A DNA stretch of 41,679 bases, taken from the NCBI GenBank assembly GCA_949292215.1, contig CASEYW010000001.1, forward strand, positions 1-41,679. The letters are read 5' to 3'. Shown here piece by piece: positions 25,883-35,100 of the stretch. Within the stretch, counting starts at the first letter, position 1; the number at the start of each line of letters is the position of its first letter. The position numbers were made by a program, and so were the translations under genes. This DNA comes from an uncultured bacterium (GTDB lineage: Bacteria; Verrucomicrobiota; Lentisphaeria; Victivallales; UBA1829). Under the pieces are notes generated by a model. The model ran no database searches, had not been told where the DNA came from, and was given only the letters and a program-made list of their open reading frames with translations.

Positions 25883-25911
25883 TTCGCAAAACACATTTTC
25901 CATGCTATATT
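25883..25911 (+). promoter_or_regulatory. Promoter of gnd
   Basis: TTCGCA (25883-25888), 17-base spacer, TATATT (25906-25911) with an extended TG before the -10. The -35 lies within the third GATTyGCAA repeat. Confidence 0.55.
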
Positions 25912-25944
25912 TCACAAAAATAGAAGAAATGCAGGAGGGAAATC

Positions 25945-27423
25945 ATGTTGCCAGAAAACCGGAAAGCCGATATCGGCGTGATCGGACTAGCTGTAATGGG
26001 GGAAAATCTCGTCCTCAATCTGGAATCAAAAGGATACACCGTTGCTGTATTCAACCGCACAACGGAACGGGTTGATGCGTTTCTGAGCGGACGGGGAAAG
26101 GGGAAACACATTCTCCCTTCGCATTCCATCCGGGAATTCTGTTCCAGCTTGAAAGCTCCCCGGAAAATTCTGATGATGGTCAAGGCCGGGAGCGCAGTCG
26201 ACAGCCTGATCGCCCAGCTGGAACCGGAGCTGGAGGCGGGAGACATCCTTATCGATGGCGGCAACTCCTGGTATCGTGATACCGAGCGCAGATGTGCGGA
26301 ACTGGAGGCGAAGCAGATTCTTTATGTGGGTACTGGTGTGTCCGGTGGTGAAGAAGGCGCTTTGACCGGTCCCTCCCTGATGCCCGGGGGCAGCAGAGCC
26401 GCATGGCCCTATCTTGAACCGATTTTCAAAGCCATTGCAGCCAAAGCTCCCGATGGTTCCCCGTGTTGTGAGTGGATCGGTCCCGGCGGGTCCGGGCATT
26501 TTGTAAAGATGGTTCACAACGGCATTGAATATTCCGATATGCAGATGATTTCCGAAGCGTATCTGCTTCTTCGTTCCCTGCATGACATTCCGGCGGACGA
26601 GCTTGCCGATATTTTTTCCCGCTGGAATCAAGGACCGCTGGAAAGTTACCTGATTGAAATTACGGCGGAAATTCTGCGGAAGAAGGATCCGGAAACAGGA
26701 CGTCCTGTCGTCGATGTTATTCTGGATTGTGCCGGACAGAAAGGTACCGGGAAGTGGACTACGGAGACCTCACTGGATCTTGCCGTACCGGCAATGACAA
26801 TTGCGGAAGCTGTTTTTGCCCGCTGCATGTCGGCATTGAAAGCGGAACGTCTGAAGGCTTCCGAGCTGTTTCCGGAACGGCGGAAAATCTCTGAAATTTT
26901 CCGGGAGGAACACCGGAAGGAGCTGATTCAGTCTTCTGAACAGGCGTTGTATGCCTCAAAAATCTGCTCTTATGCGCAGGGGTTTCAGCTTCTGAAGGCT
27001 GCGTCTGAGGAATATCACTGGGATCTCGACTGCGGTTCCATCGCTGCAATCTGGCGTGGAGGCTGCATTATCCGGGCGAAGTTCCTGGATGACATTCGGC
27101 GTGCGTTTTCCGGAGAGAAAAAATGTGAGAACCTTCTTCTGGATCCTTTCTTTCGTGAAGAGCTCCGGAAAGCCGAGCAGTTCTGGCGGTATGCTGTGGT
27201 GGATGCTGTGACCTATTCGGTGCCGGTTCCGGCATTTTCCAGTGCGATTGCCTATTTCGATTCCTACCGTTCGGCAAATCTTCCAGCAAATCTGATTCAG
27301 GCGCAGAGAGACTTTTTCGGTGCACATACCTATGAGCGGGTCGACCGGCCCCGCGGAGAATTTTTCCACACGGAATGGACCGCTTCCAGCGGTTCCACAA
27401 CCTCAACCACCTATAACGTATAA
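25945..27423 (+). CDS. gnd: 6-phosphogluconate dehydrogenase, decarboxylating
   Basis: The 492-residue enzyme oxidises and decarboxylates 6-phosphogluconate to ribulose-5-phosphate in the pentose phosphate pathway. It has the Rossmann motif IGVIGLAVMGENLVLN (about 9-24), the NRTTERV segment that reads the NADP phosphate, DGGNSWYRDT (substrate and cofactor), GTGVSGGEEGALTGPSLMPGG (about 131-151) and the catalytic block GHFVKMVHNGIEYSDMQ (Lys and Asn near 190-195). The C-terminal helical domain and tail are complete, so this is the full-length form. AGGAGGGAAATC precedes the ATG. The LolA-like gene starts 9 bases after the stop, so the two share a transcript although their functions are unrelated. 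Confidence 0.96.
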   Translation: MLPENRKADIGVIGLAVMGENLVLNLESKGYTVAVFNRTTERVDAFLSGRGKGKHILPSHSIREFCSSLKAPRKILMMVKAGSAVDSLIAQLEPELEAGDILIDGGNSWYRDTERRCAELEAKQILYVGTGVSGGEEGALTGPSLMPGGSRAAWPYLEPIFKAIAAKAPDGSPCCEWIGPGGSGHFVKMVHNGIEYSDMQMISEAYLLLRSLHDIPADELADIFSRWNQGPLESYLIEITAEILRKKDPETGRPVVDVILDCAGQKGTGKWTTETSLDLAVPAMTIAEAVFARCMSALKAERLKASELFPERRKISEIFREEHRKELIQSSEQALYASKICSYAQGFQLLKAASEEYHWDLDCGSIAAIWRGGCIIRAKFLDDIRRAFSGEKKCENLLLDPFFREELRKAEQFWRYAVVDAVTYSVPVPAFSSAIAYFDSYRSANLPANLIQAQRDFFGAHTYERVDRPRGEFFHTEWTASSGSTTSTTYNV

Positions 27424-27432
27424 GGAGATAAA

Positions 27433-28266
27433 ATGAAAGGGTCCATCCATTTTCTGTTCAAGAGTGCAGGTTGTCTGCTGGCATGCGCGGTTCTGGCTGC
27501 GGCATCCTCCTGCGCATATTTCGATGCCGATCTGCTGGACCTCTCCGGAGGCGAACCGGCTGATATCACAATCGAAAAACTGTACGAACGCATGAGCGCC
27601 GCAACCGATCCGAAAGGGGTTTATGCAAAGGCGAAATCCTACCGGTTGATTCAGGAAGTGGAATCCGTTGACGGCGTCAGTAAAAATCGGGATTACTATT
27701 CCACGGTGGTGCTGTTCAAGCAGCCGGATTTCATCAAACAGATTTCACTCCGCAACGGGGTTCCGTTTTCCATGATCCTGTTCCGCGATGGCAGCGCATG
27801 GAATATTGATCCGAGAACCAGAAAGAGTCAGAAGCTGCCGGAGGGAACGGGACTCAACCTGATAAAAACCTTTTCCGGAATGCTGAAACCGGGGAACAAT
27901 TACAAAACCATCTTCCAGGATGTCCAGATTGATATCAGCTACAGTGAAGGCAGGAAATATTACCGCCTGATCTGCCGTGTCGCCGATCCGAATATTGCTC
28001 CCTATGTTTTCTACATTGACGCCGAAACCTATCTGACACGTAAACTGGAAACGATTCTGTACGGGAACGATGGCGCAGGTTCGCAGTCGCTTTATGTTGC
28101 CATCTCCGAGGATTACGAGTGGATCTCCGGAGTCAAGATGCCGCGGCGCTCCCTGATTACCGTCAACGGGAAAACAGATATTTCAAAGCTGGTTTCCTTC
28201 TCTCTGAATCCCGATCTGCCGGATGCGGAATTCAGCATCTCCCAGCCGTGGAACTACGACAAATAA
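27433..28266 (+). CDS. LolA-like outer-membrane lipoprotein-sorting family protein, putative lipoprotein
   Basis: The 277-residue product has a signal sequence ending in LAAASSC-AYF, a weak lipobox with Cys27 as possible lipid site. The rest fits the LolA/LolB-type half barrel: YERMSAATDPKGVYAKAKSYRLIQEVESV, VVLFKQPDFIKQISLRNG, RDGSAWNIDPRTRKSQKLPEG and the late VFYIDAETYLTRKLETILYGNDG. Proteins of this family carry or hold lipids or lipoproteins in the periplasm; those in PVC bacteria are little studied. AAGGAG precedes the start, 9 bases after gnd, and a strong terminator follows 35 bases after the stop. Confidence 0.75.
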   Translation: MKGSIHFLFKSAGCLLACAVLAAASSCAYFDADLLDLSGGEPADITIEKLYERMSAATDPKGVYAKAKSYRLIQEVESVDGVSKNRDYYSTVVLFKQPDFIKQISLRNGVPFSMILFRDGSAWNIDPRTRKSQKLPEGTGLNLIKTFSGMLKPGNNYKTIFQDVQIDISYSEGRKYYRLICRVADPNIAPYVFYIDAETYLTRKLETILYGNDGAGSQSLYVAISEDYEWISGVKMPRRSLITVNGKTDISKLVSFSLNPDLPDAEFSISQPWNYDK

Positions 28267-28301
28267 TACCGTTCTTTTTCCTCGGGATTGGGATTGGAAC
28301 T

Positions 28302-28326
28302 GCCCGCTTTCAAAGCGGGCTTTTTT
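28302..28326 (+). terminator. Intrinsic terminator after the gnd operon
   Basis: GCCCGCT (28302-28308) pairs with AGCGGGC (28314-28320), loop TTCAA, followed directly by six T. Confidence 0.92.
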
Positions 28327-28383
28327 ATGAATGAGATATGGTTTTCTTCATAGAAAAGACTGCTTTTATTCATGATGTTCCTT

Positions 28384-28412
28384 TTGACAATTCCGGAGGG
28401 ATGGTTTATAGT
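28384..28412 (+). promoter_or_regulatory. Promoter of the GH151-like gene
   Basis: TTGACA (28384-28389), 17-base spacer, TATAGT (28407-28412): one of the best sigma-70 matches in the window. No palindrome is obvious around it, so expression may be constitutive. Confidence 0.75.
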
Positions 28413-28444
28413 GAACAGCAATACACAACAGAAGGAAAACAATC

Positions 28445-30448
28445 ATGCGTTTCAGACAGATTCATTTGGATTTTCATACCTCGCCGCTGATTCCCGGGAT
28501 CGGAGAGAAATTCAACAAGAAGGAGTGGCAGGAGACTCTTAAGAGAGCTGAAGTCGACTCAATCACGTTGTTTGCCACCTGCCATCACGGGTACGCCTAT
28601 TACAATACGAAAGTGGGAGCCCGTCATCCCCATTTGAACTTCGATCTGCTGCGTGCTCAGGTAGATGCCTGCCGGGAGATTGATGTCAAAACTCCGATTT
28701 ACCTGACCGCCGGGATCAACAGTTATGCTTCGGAAATTCATCCGGAGTGGGGAGAAATGGATTATACTGGAAGGATTTATGATCCATTGCACCCGCACTT
28801 CCACAAGATGTGCTTCAATTCGCCGTATCTGGATTTCCTCTGCGCTCAGATTCGTGAGGTCGTTGAGCTTTTCCCGGAAGCCAACGGCATCTTTACCGAC
28901 ATCATCCATCAGGGACAGTGCTGCTGCAGGCACTGTATGGCGGGAATGCTGGAATGCGGACTTGATCCACGCCGGGAGGAAGACCGCCGCACCTATGCAA
29001 AAAAAGTCTTGCTGAACTATTATCAGAAAACATACGAAGCGGCAAAATGGAAAAATCCCGATATGCCGATTTTTCACAACTCCGGACATGTCACGATCGG
29101 CAACCGGGAAATCCTTCCGTACTTCAGCCATCTGGAGCTCGAATCCCTGCCGACGGGCGGCTGGGGATACGATCACTATCCGATGTCCGCCGCATACGTC
29201 CGGAACCTCGGGATGGAGTTCCTCGGCATGACCGGAAAGTTCCAGACAACCTGGGGCGAATTCGGCGGTTTCAAACATCCCAATGCTCTTCGCTACGAGT
29301 GCGCGGCAATGATTGCAAACGGCTCAAAATGCAGTGTCGGCGATCAGCTCCATCCTTCGGCAAAACTGGATGAAAGCACGTATGAGATCATTGGGACGGC
29401 ATACCGGGAGGTCCGGAAGAAGGAAGCATGGTGCGAAAATGTGGAATCCGCCGCGGAAATTGCTATTCTCAGCGGATTCATTCCGGAGCGTCCGGTTACG
29501 GGACGTGAATTGCCGGGAGATGTCGGAGCGTCGCGCGTTCTGCTGGAATCGCATCTTCCCTTTGACCTCGTCGATACCGAAATGGACTGGCACAAATACA
29601 GATGTCTCCTTCTTCCGGATGAAGTCCGCGTTTCCGACAAACTCCGCTCCCGATTGAACGATTTCCTGAAGAACGGCGGAAAACTGATTCTTTCCGGAAC
29701 CAGCGGTATGGCGCTTGACAGGGATGAATTTCTGTTCGATCTCCCTCTTGTTCATGAGGGCGTCAGTCCTTACCAGCCTGATTATGTGAAGGCTGCGGAA
29801 GAGTTCGCTCCGGATTATGTCCACACTCCCTTTGTCATGTATCTCGCTTCGCAGCGGATCAAAGTGACCGGCGGGGTTTCCCTCGGCGAGATTTACGATT
29901 CCTATTTCAATCGCACCTTCGAACATTTCAGCAGTCATCAGCATACCCCCAACCGGACCGAAGCATCCGGATATGATGCGGGTGTATTGACAGAGAATAT
30001 CCTGTATTTTGCGCATCCGGTCTTTTCGATTTACCGCGCTTATGGAGAAGTTGCAGTGAAGCAGTTCATCATAAAGGCGATTCGCCGCTTCCTGGGCAAG
30101 AATGTCCAGCTGAATCTCAGCGGACTGCCTTCCCAGGGGCGCATCACGCTGATGAAACAGAAAAAGGAATCGCGCTATGTTCTCCATCTTCTGTATGCCA
30201 ATACGATCCTGCGCGGAGGAGTCGTGAATCTGTCCGGTGGAACGACTACGGGACGGGCGGCAATCGAAGTCATCGAAGATTTGAATCCGACCGGTCCGGT
30301 TGGCATCAGCCTGAAACTCCCGGAACCTGTCCGGAGTGTCCGGCTGGTTCCGGAAGGCATCACGCTGCCTTTCACGTATGTGGACGGACGGCTCTCTTTT
30401 GAAGTTCCCGCTTTCACCTGTCACAGTATGGTGGAACTTGCGTTTTGA
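28445..30448 (+). CDS. GH151-like alpha-L-fucosidase candidate (GHL6 plus beta-galactosidase trimerisation domain)
   Basis: The 667-residue protein starts with MRFRQIHLDFHTSPLIPGIG and VDSITLFATCHHGYAYYNTKVG-ARHPHL, signatures I associate with the GHL6/GH151 group. A TIM barrel covers about 1-340; ANGIFTDIIHQGQCC (Asp152) is the likely nucleophile strand, as in fucosidases, with an odd Cys cluster (159, 160, 161, 164). An amidotransferase-like trimerisation domain follows (about 380-560; FDLVDTEMDWHKYRCLLLPDEV, GGKLILSGTSGMAL) and a C-terminal sandwich. Known GH151 members are alpha-L-fucosidases, some weak, so the substrate is uncertain. No signal peptide. AAGGAAAAC precedes the ATG. It is a single-gene unit between two terminators. 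Confidence 0.7.
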   Translation: MRFRQIHLDFHTSPLIPGIGEKFNKKEWQETLKRAEVDSITLFATCHHGYAYYNTKVGARHPHLNFDLLRAQVDACREIDVKTPIYLTAGINSYASEIHPEWGEMDYTGRIYDPLHPHFHKMCFNSPYLDFLCAQIREVVELFPEANGIFTDIIHQGQCCCRHCMAGMLECGLDPRREEDRRTYAKKVLLNYYQKTYEAAKWKNPDMPIFHNSGHVTIGNREILPYFSHLELESLPTGGWGYDHYPMSAAYVRNLGMEFLGMTGKFQTTWGEFGGFKHPNALRYECAAMIANGSKCSVGDQLHPSAKLDESTYEIIGTAYREVRKKEAWCENVESAAEIAILSGFIPERPVTGRELPGDVGASRVLLESHLPFDLVDTEMDWHKYRCLLLPDEVRVSDKLRSRLNDFLKNGGKLILSGTSGMALDRDEFLFDLPLVHEGVSPYQPDYVKAAEEFAPDYVHTPFVMYLASQRIKVTGGVSLGEIYDSYFNRTFEHFSSHQHTPNRTEASGYDAGVLTENILYFAHPVFSIYRAYGEVAVKQFIIKAIRRFLGKNVQLNLSGLPSQGRITLMKQKKESRYVLHLLYANTILRGGVVNLSGGTTTGRAAIEVIEDLNPTGPVGISLKLPEPVRSVRLVPEGITLPFTYVDGRLSFEVPAFTCHSMVELAF

Positions 30449-30475
30449 GCGGTTCGAAAATAGCAGGGGAGACGG

Positions 30476-30496
30476 AAAAATGCGCAGGCATTTTTT
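30476..30496 (+). terminator. Intrinsic terminator after the GH151-like gene
   Basis: AAAAATGC (30476-30483), loop GCAG, GCATTTTT (30488-30495) and one more T: an 8-base perfect stem whose right arm supplies the T run. Confidence 0.75.
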
Positions 30497-30527
30497 CGGA
30501 TCAAGGGCAGTGTGTCCTTATCGCGGT

Positions 30528-30560
30528 CCAGCGGCGGGGCGCTGGCCGTGCGGAGCACGG
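30528..30560. other. Two abutting GC-rich hairpins
   Basis: CCAGCG-gcgggg-CGCTGG (30528-30545) is followed without a gap by CCGTGC-gga-GCACGG (30546-30560), both with perfect 6-base stems, in the gap between the fucosidase-like gene and the convergent glyQS. The function is unknown; a small RNA or a processing element is possible. Confidence 0.5.
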
Positions 30561-30668
30561 AATCTTCTCCGTAAAGCAAAAAAAATACGAGAGGACCAGA
30601 ACCGCTTTCCCTAAACTTTTCCACCGCCTTTGCAGGATGCGCAACGGCTCTTTTTTCCGGAAATGAGA

Positions 30669-30708
30669 AGGCCTCCGATTCTGTTTTCAGAGACAGAAGC
30701 AGAGGCCT
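30669..30708 (-). terminator. Putative terminator of glyQS
   Basis: Long hairpin with AGGCCTC (30669-30675) and GAGGCCT (30702-30708) as outer stem and TTCTGT with ACAGAA as inner stem, about 25 bases after the glyQS stop. Only a mixed T/C tail follows on the minus strand, so termination efficiency is uncertain. Confidence 0.5.
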
Positions 30709-30734
30709 GTTTGATTTCAGGAAGTTAACGGCTC

Positions 30735-32069
30735 TCAGTATCCGAAGACTTTCTTGTCAAGATAGGCTTTCAGATTGGAAAGGGAGACGCGTTCCTGCGC
30801 CATGGTGTCGCGGTCGCGGACGGTCACGGCATTGTCGTTATCCGACTCGAAGTCGTAGGTGACGCAGTAAGGCGTTCCGATTTCGTCCTGCCGGCGATAG
30901 CGTTTTCCGATGTTTCCGGTCAGGTCCAGCTCTGTGCGATAGTGGTTCCAGAGATCCTTCTGGAGAGCGGTTGCCTTGTCGTTGAGCTTTTTGGAGAGCG
31001 GCAGAACCGCAACCTGCACCGGAGCAATGCGGGCGGGGATGTGAAGAACAATACGGACATCCTCATCGATCCCTTCCTTCTTGGTCGGCGCCTTTTCCTC
31101 GTCATAGGCATGGGAGAGAACGGCAAGGAAAGTTCTGTCGAGTCCGACGGAGGTTTCGACTACAGTCGGCAGATATTTTTTCCCGGTTGTCTGATCGAAA
31201 TATTCGAGATTCTGGCAGGAGAACTCCTGATGGCGGGACATATCCCATGTACCGCGGTGATGGATTCCTTCCAGTTCTCCCCAGCCGAACGGGAATTTGA
31301 ATTCGATATCGACTGCGGCTTTTGCATAATGCGCCAGCTTGTCGTGATCATGGAACTGGATTTCATCCTCGCGGAATTCCAGAAGGTTGCGGTAATAGTT
31401 GTATCGTGCCTCTTTCCAGAATTTGTACCAGTCCATGGACTCTTCATCGCTGCAGAAGAATTCCATTTCCATCTGGGAAAATTCGCGGGAGCGGAACGTG
31501 AACATGCGGGGCGTGATCTCATTGCGGAAGGATTTGCCGATCTGGGCGATTCCAAACGGAAGCTGCATGCGCGTTGCAATGCGGATGAGATGGAAGTCGA
31601 CAAAAATCGGCTGACAGGTCTCTGCACGGAGATAGGCAACATGGTCATCATCAAAAACAGGCCCGACATAGGTTTTCATCATCAGATTGAATTCCCGCGG
31701 CGGGGTCAGGTTCGTGGAGCCGCAGACCGGGCAGACTTTCGGATCGGGCATCTGATCGACACGGTGACGGGCTTTGCAGTCTTTGCAGTCGCACATGATG
31801 TCGCCGAAGCGGTCGATGTGTCCGGAGGCCTTCCAGACTTTCGGATGGCAGATGATCGTGGAGTCCAAACCGACCACGTTTTCGCGTTTTTCGACCATCT
31901 CGCTCCACCAGAGCTCTTCGATTGCTTTTTTCATTGCGACTCCGTAGGGACCGTAATCCCAGAACCCGTTGAAGCCGCCATAGATTTCCGAACTCTGAAA
32001 GACAAAACCGCGCCGTTTGCACAGCGTGACAATTTTTTCCATCAAATCGCCTTCGGTGGTGATTTCCAT
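30735..32069 (-). CDS. glyQS: Glycyl-tRNA synthetase, homodimeric type
   Basis: The 444-residue class II synthetase charges tRNA-Gly. It is the alpha2 type: the N-terminal motif 1 region FVFQSSEIYGGFNGFWDYGPYGVAMKKA (about 22-49), the Cys-rich insert CDCKDCKARHR with CPVCGS (about 93-121), the LMMKTYVGP / LRAETCQPIFVDF block (about 129-160), motif 2 IGKSFRNEITPRMFTFRSREFSQMEMEFF (about 177-205) and motif 3 in VVETSVGLDRTFLAVL (about 304-319). The C-terminal anticodon-binding domain is complete. The start has AAGGAG upstream. A very good own promoter lies immediately after the stop codon of the SNF2 gene, so it is transcribed independently. Confidence 0.96.
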   Translation of the reverse strand: MEITTEGDLMEKIVTLCKRRGFVFQSSEIYGGFNGFWDYGPYGVAMKKAIEELWWSEMVEKRENVVGLDSTIICHPKVWKASGHIDRFGDIMCDCKDCKARHRVDQMPDPKVCPVCGSTNLTPPREFNLMMKTYVGPVFDDDHVAYLRAETCQPIFVDFHLIRIATRMQLPFGIAQIGKSFRNEITPRMFTFRSREFSQMEMEFFCSDEESMDWYKFWKEARYNYYRNLLEFREDEIQFHDHDKLAHYAKAAVDIEFKFPFGWGELEGIHHRGTWDMSRHQEFSCQNLEYFDQTTGKKYLPTVVETSVGLDRTFLAVLSHAYDEEKAPTKKEGIDEDVRIVLHIPARIAPVQVAVLPLSKKLNDKATALQKDLWNHYRTELDLTGNIGKRYRRQDEIGTPYCVTYDFESDNDNAVTVRDRDTMAQERVSLSNLKAYLDKKVFGY

Positions 32070-32120
32070 CTCTGTTATCTCCTTAACATGTTGAATTGAT
32101 TCTGAAAACAGTCGACCGAT

Positions 32121-32149
32121 AAGATACTCCGTTTTCCGGGAGAAGTCAA
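32121..32149 (-). promoter_or_regulatory. Promoter of glyQS
   Basis: Minus-strand TTGACT (32144-32149), 17-base spacer, TATCTT (32121-32126). It begins two bases after the stop codon of the upstream SNF2 gene. I see no T-box-like leader in the 50-base untranslated part. Confidence 0.7.
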
Positions 32150-32150
32150 A

Positions 32151-35100
32151 TCAGTTCAGCAGGAACTCGATATCTTCCATGGAGATTGAACGCATCGCCT
32201 CTGTCGGAGACTCCACAAGATGTTCAAAAAGATCCGCCTTGACTTTCTGGAGTTCCAGGACTTTTTCCTCAATGGAATCCTCTACGATCAACTTGATGCA
32301 GGTAACGGCCTTGGTCTGTCCAATGCGGTGGCTCCGGTCCTCGGCCTGCGCTTCCGCCGCGGGATTCCACCAGGGATCGTAGATGATGACGGTATCGGCG
32401 GAACTCAGGTTCAGTCCGACTCCTCCCGCCTTCAGACTCAGAAGAAACACCGGAATATCCGGTGAATTGTTGAAGTTGTCAACATGTTCCATGCGGTCTG
32501 TTGTAGAGCCGTCGAGATATTCGTATTTCATTCCGGCGGAGTCCATCCAGGTGCGGATGATCCGCAGCAGTGAGGTGAACTGGCTGAACAGCAGCACCTT
32601 GTGTCCGCTGTCCACCGATTCCAGCAACAGTTCCTTCAGCAGTTCCATTTTTGCGGATTCCGTGACGCCTTCGTTCAGGTTCGGAGGCAGCAGCGCCGGA
32701 TCGCAGCAGATCTGTCGCAGGCGCAGCAACGCGCTGAGCATTTCAAAATGCGATCCCCGTGTAGAGCGGATCCGTTCCGCCAGAGCGCGGCCTTCCAGAC
32801 GGAATTTTTCATAGAACGCCCGTTGTACAGCCCCCATTCGGCAGTAGAGAATCTGTTCCTGTTTTGCGGGAAGCTCTTTGCTGACATCGGCCTTTTTGCG
32901 GCGCAGCATGAACGGCGCAATCCGGTCTGCAAGATCCTTCAGAATTTCCGGCGATGGATTGCTGACATACCGGTTTCGGAAAGATGCCAGGGACCCGAGA
33001 AAACCGTGATGGAGAAAATCAAAGATCGACCAGAGATCTTCCGGTGTATTTTCCAGCGGCGTACCGGTCAGCACCAGCCGATGTTCCGAGCGGATCAGTT
33101 TGCAGGTTTGTGCATTCGCCGTGTTCGGATTCTTGATATGCTGTGCCTCATCCAGAATCAGGTATTTGAAGCAGACTTCCTGAAGAAACTCCGCATCGCG
33201 TCTGGCAAGACTGTAAGATGTGATGCAGATGTCGTATGCCATCGCTTTGTCCCAGAGCGATTTCCGGTCGTTTCCGCAGATGACCAGACACTTCAGTTCC
33301 GGAGTGAAACGTGCTGCTTCGCGCGCCCAGTTGTCGATCAGACTTGTGGGACAGATGATCAGTGCCGGCAGATTTTCCGTTACGTCCGAAGCCAGCAGCG
33401 CAAGAGTCTGGATGGTTTTTCCGAGTCCCATCTCATCCGCGAGCACCAGATTGCATCCGCGTTTCCCCATGGCGGAGAGCCACCGTACGCCCTGCATCTG
33501 GTAATTCCGCAGTTCTCCCCGGAACAGTCCTGCCGGGATCATCAGGTCCTGTGCTGTTTTCTCCTGAACGGCAGTATCGAAATCCAGCTTCAAGCGCAGA
33601 AATTCCACGGGAACGGCTCCCGGAATGCCATCTGCGAGTGTTGCCCAGTGGTATGCCGCCGGACGGATCATGCGGAGCACCTCCGAAAGATCTCCGCTTT
33701 TCAATTCCTTTCCGGGAACGGGGGACGCTGTATCCGCCATTCCCGCGGCAAGACGCCGCAGCTGAGGCGGAATCTTGATCAGAAGCGCCGATCCGGAAGA
33801 GAGAAACAGCTCGTTGTGTTCCGCCGCACGGACCAGATCGCGCCAGCGGACCGGCACGCCTGCTCCGCGCAGTGTGACTTTAAGATCAAATGCGGTATCG
33901 GTTGCCTCTTCCACCGTACAATCAATTTTCAGTGAGGAGGCATCGCCGCAGAGCATTGCCAGCGAGGAGGAAAGAGCAAATTTGCGGTGACTGCCCATCC
34001 AGCCGGGAATGAGTTCATCGACAAAGACGCCGATGGCTTCACGGTCGCGAAGAAGCAGCTTTGTTTCACGGTCGCCGCTCTCTCCGCCCCGGGTCATTTT
34101 GAATCCGAAATTCATCAGTTCTCTGACGACAGCCGCCTCGCCCGCGGAATCACGCCGCCAGTAGATGCCGTCCTGCTGCGCCAGGCGCTCCTGATCGCCT
34201 TTGCAGAGGTGTCCGTCGTAATCAAACAGAACTTCAATTTCAAGGGCTCCGTCGACGCGGAGTCCTCCGTCGAAAAACGGTTTGAATTTACGCTGCGAGA
34301 CCTGCACGCTGCCCGTTTCAATGATCTTGACAGGAAGCCATTCAGATTTGACGAGAATTTCTGCGGATTTCCTGTCGCACGGCTGTACCGTAGTCCGCAG
34401 GAAATTGCGGATCCACGAAACATCCGCCTGCGCACAGATCCACCAGTATTCCCCGAGCATTCCGACCCAGCAGCCGGCACGTCCGGCGACGACTTTCACA
34501 TCCTTCAGCGGAAGCGGGACTCCTTTGACAATGATTGCGGAACGGAGAATACAGCCGGTTCCGGCATCTTCCACCAGAAGTGCCGGTTCTGCGTGGTCCT
34601 TGTGAATGACTACTTTTTCCTTCATGCGGAAGAAACGCTGAAAATCAATCAGGCAGTGAAAGAACTCGGCCGTCTCTTCGGCATTGAGAGAGAGTTTTGT
34701 GCCGTCCTGCTGGGCATTGATGGCAAGATAGCGGATGATTTGCCGGTCCTGCTGCGGAAACGAGTTCAACTGAAGCGAAACCGCCAGATTCTTTCCGAAG
34801 TGGAGCTGACGCAAGTTGTTGAGATTTCCGGCATAGTCCCGGTTGTTCCAACGGAGTGTTACCGTGAAAAGGGTCCGTTCCCATTTGCTTGGCATGTGAG
34901 GAAAATCGGATTCCGCATTGATGGAAACGGTTGCCTCAGGAGGATTCAGCACTTGCTGAAGAAGTTCCGGCAGCCCGGCAAATTTCAGGCCGGCGTACTG
35001 GGCAGGACCATCCGCGGTGAGCTCTTCCTGCGGCTTGATGGTGTACTTCGCATGGTGCAGGCACGCCGCCATGGCATGACAGCAGAACGCATTCGGATTT

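Noticed and set aside
30480..30614. Possible 44-residue Arg-rich peptide gene
   Set aside because: Its ATG lies inside the terminator hairpin of the upstream gene, and the hairpin pair explains the sequence better.
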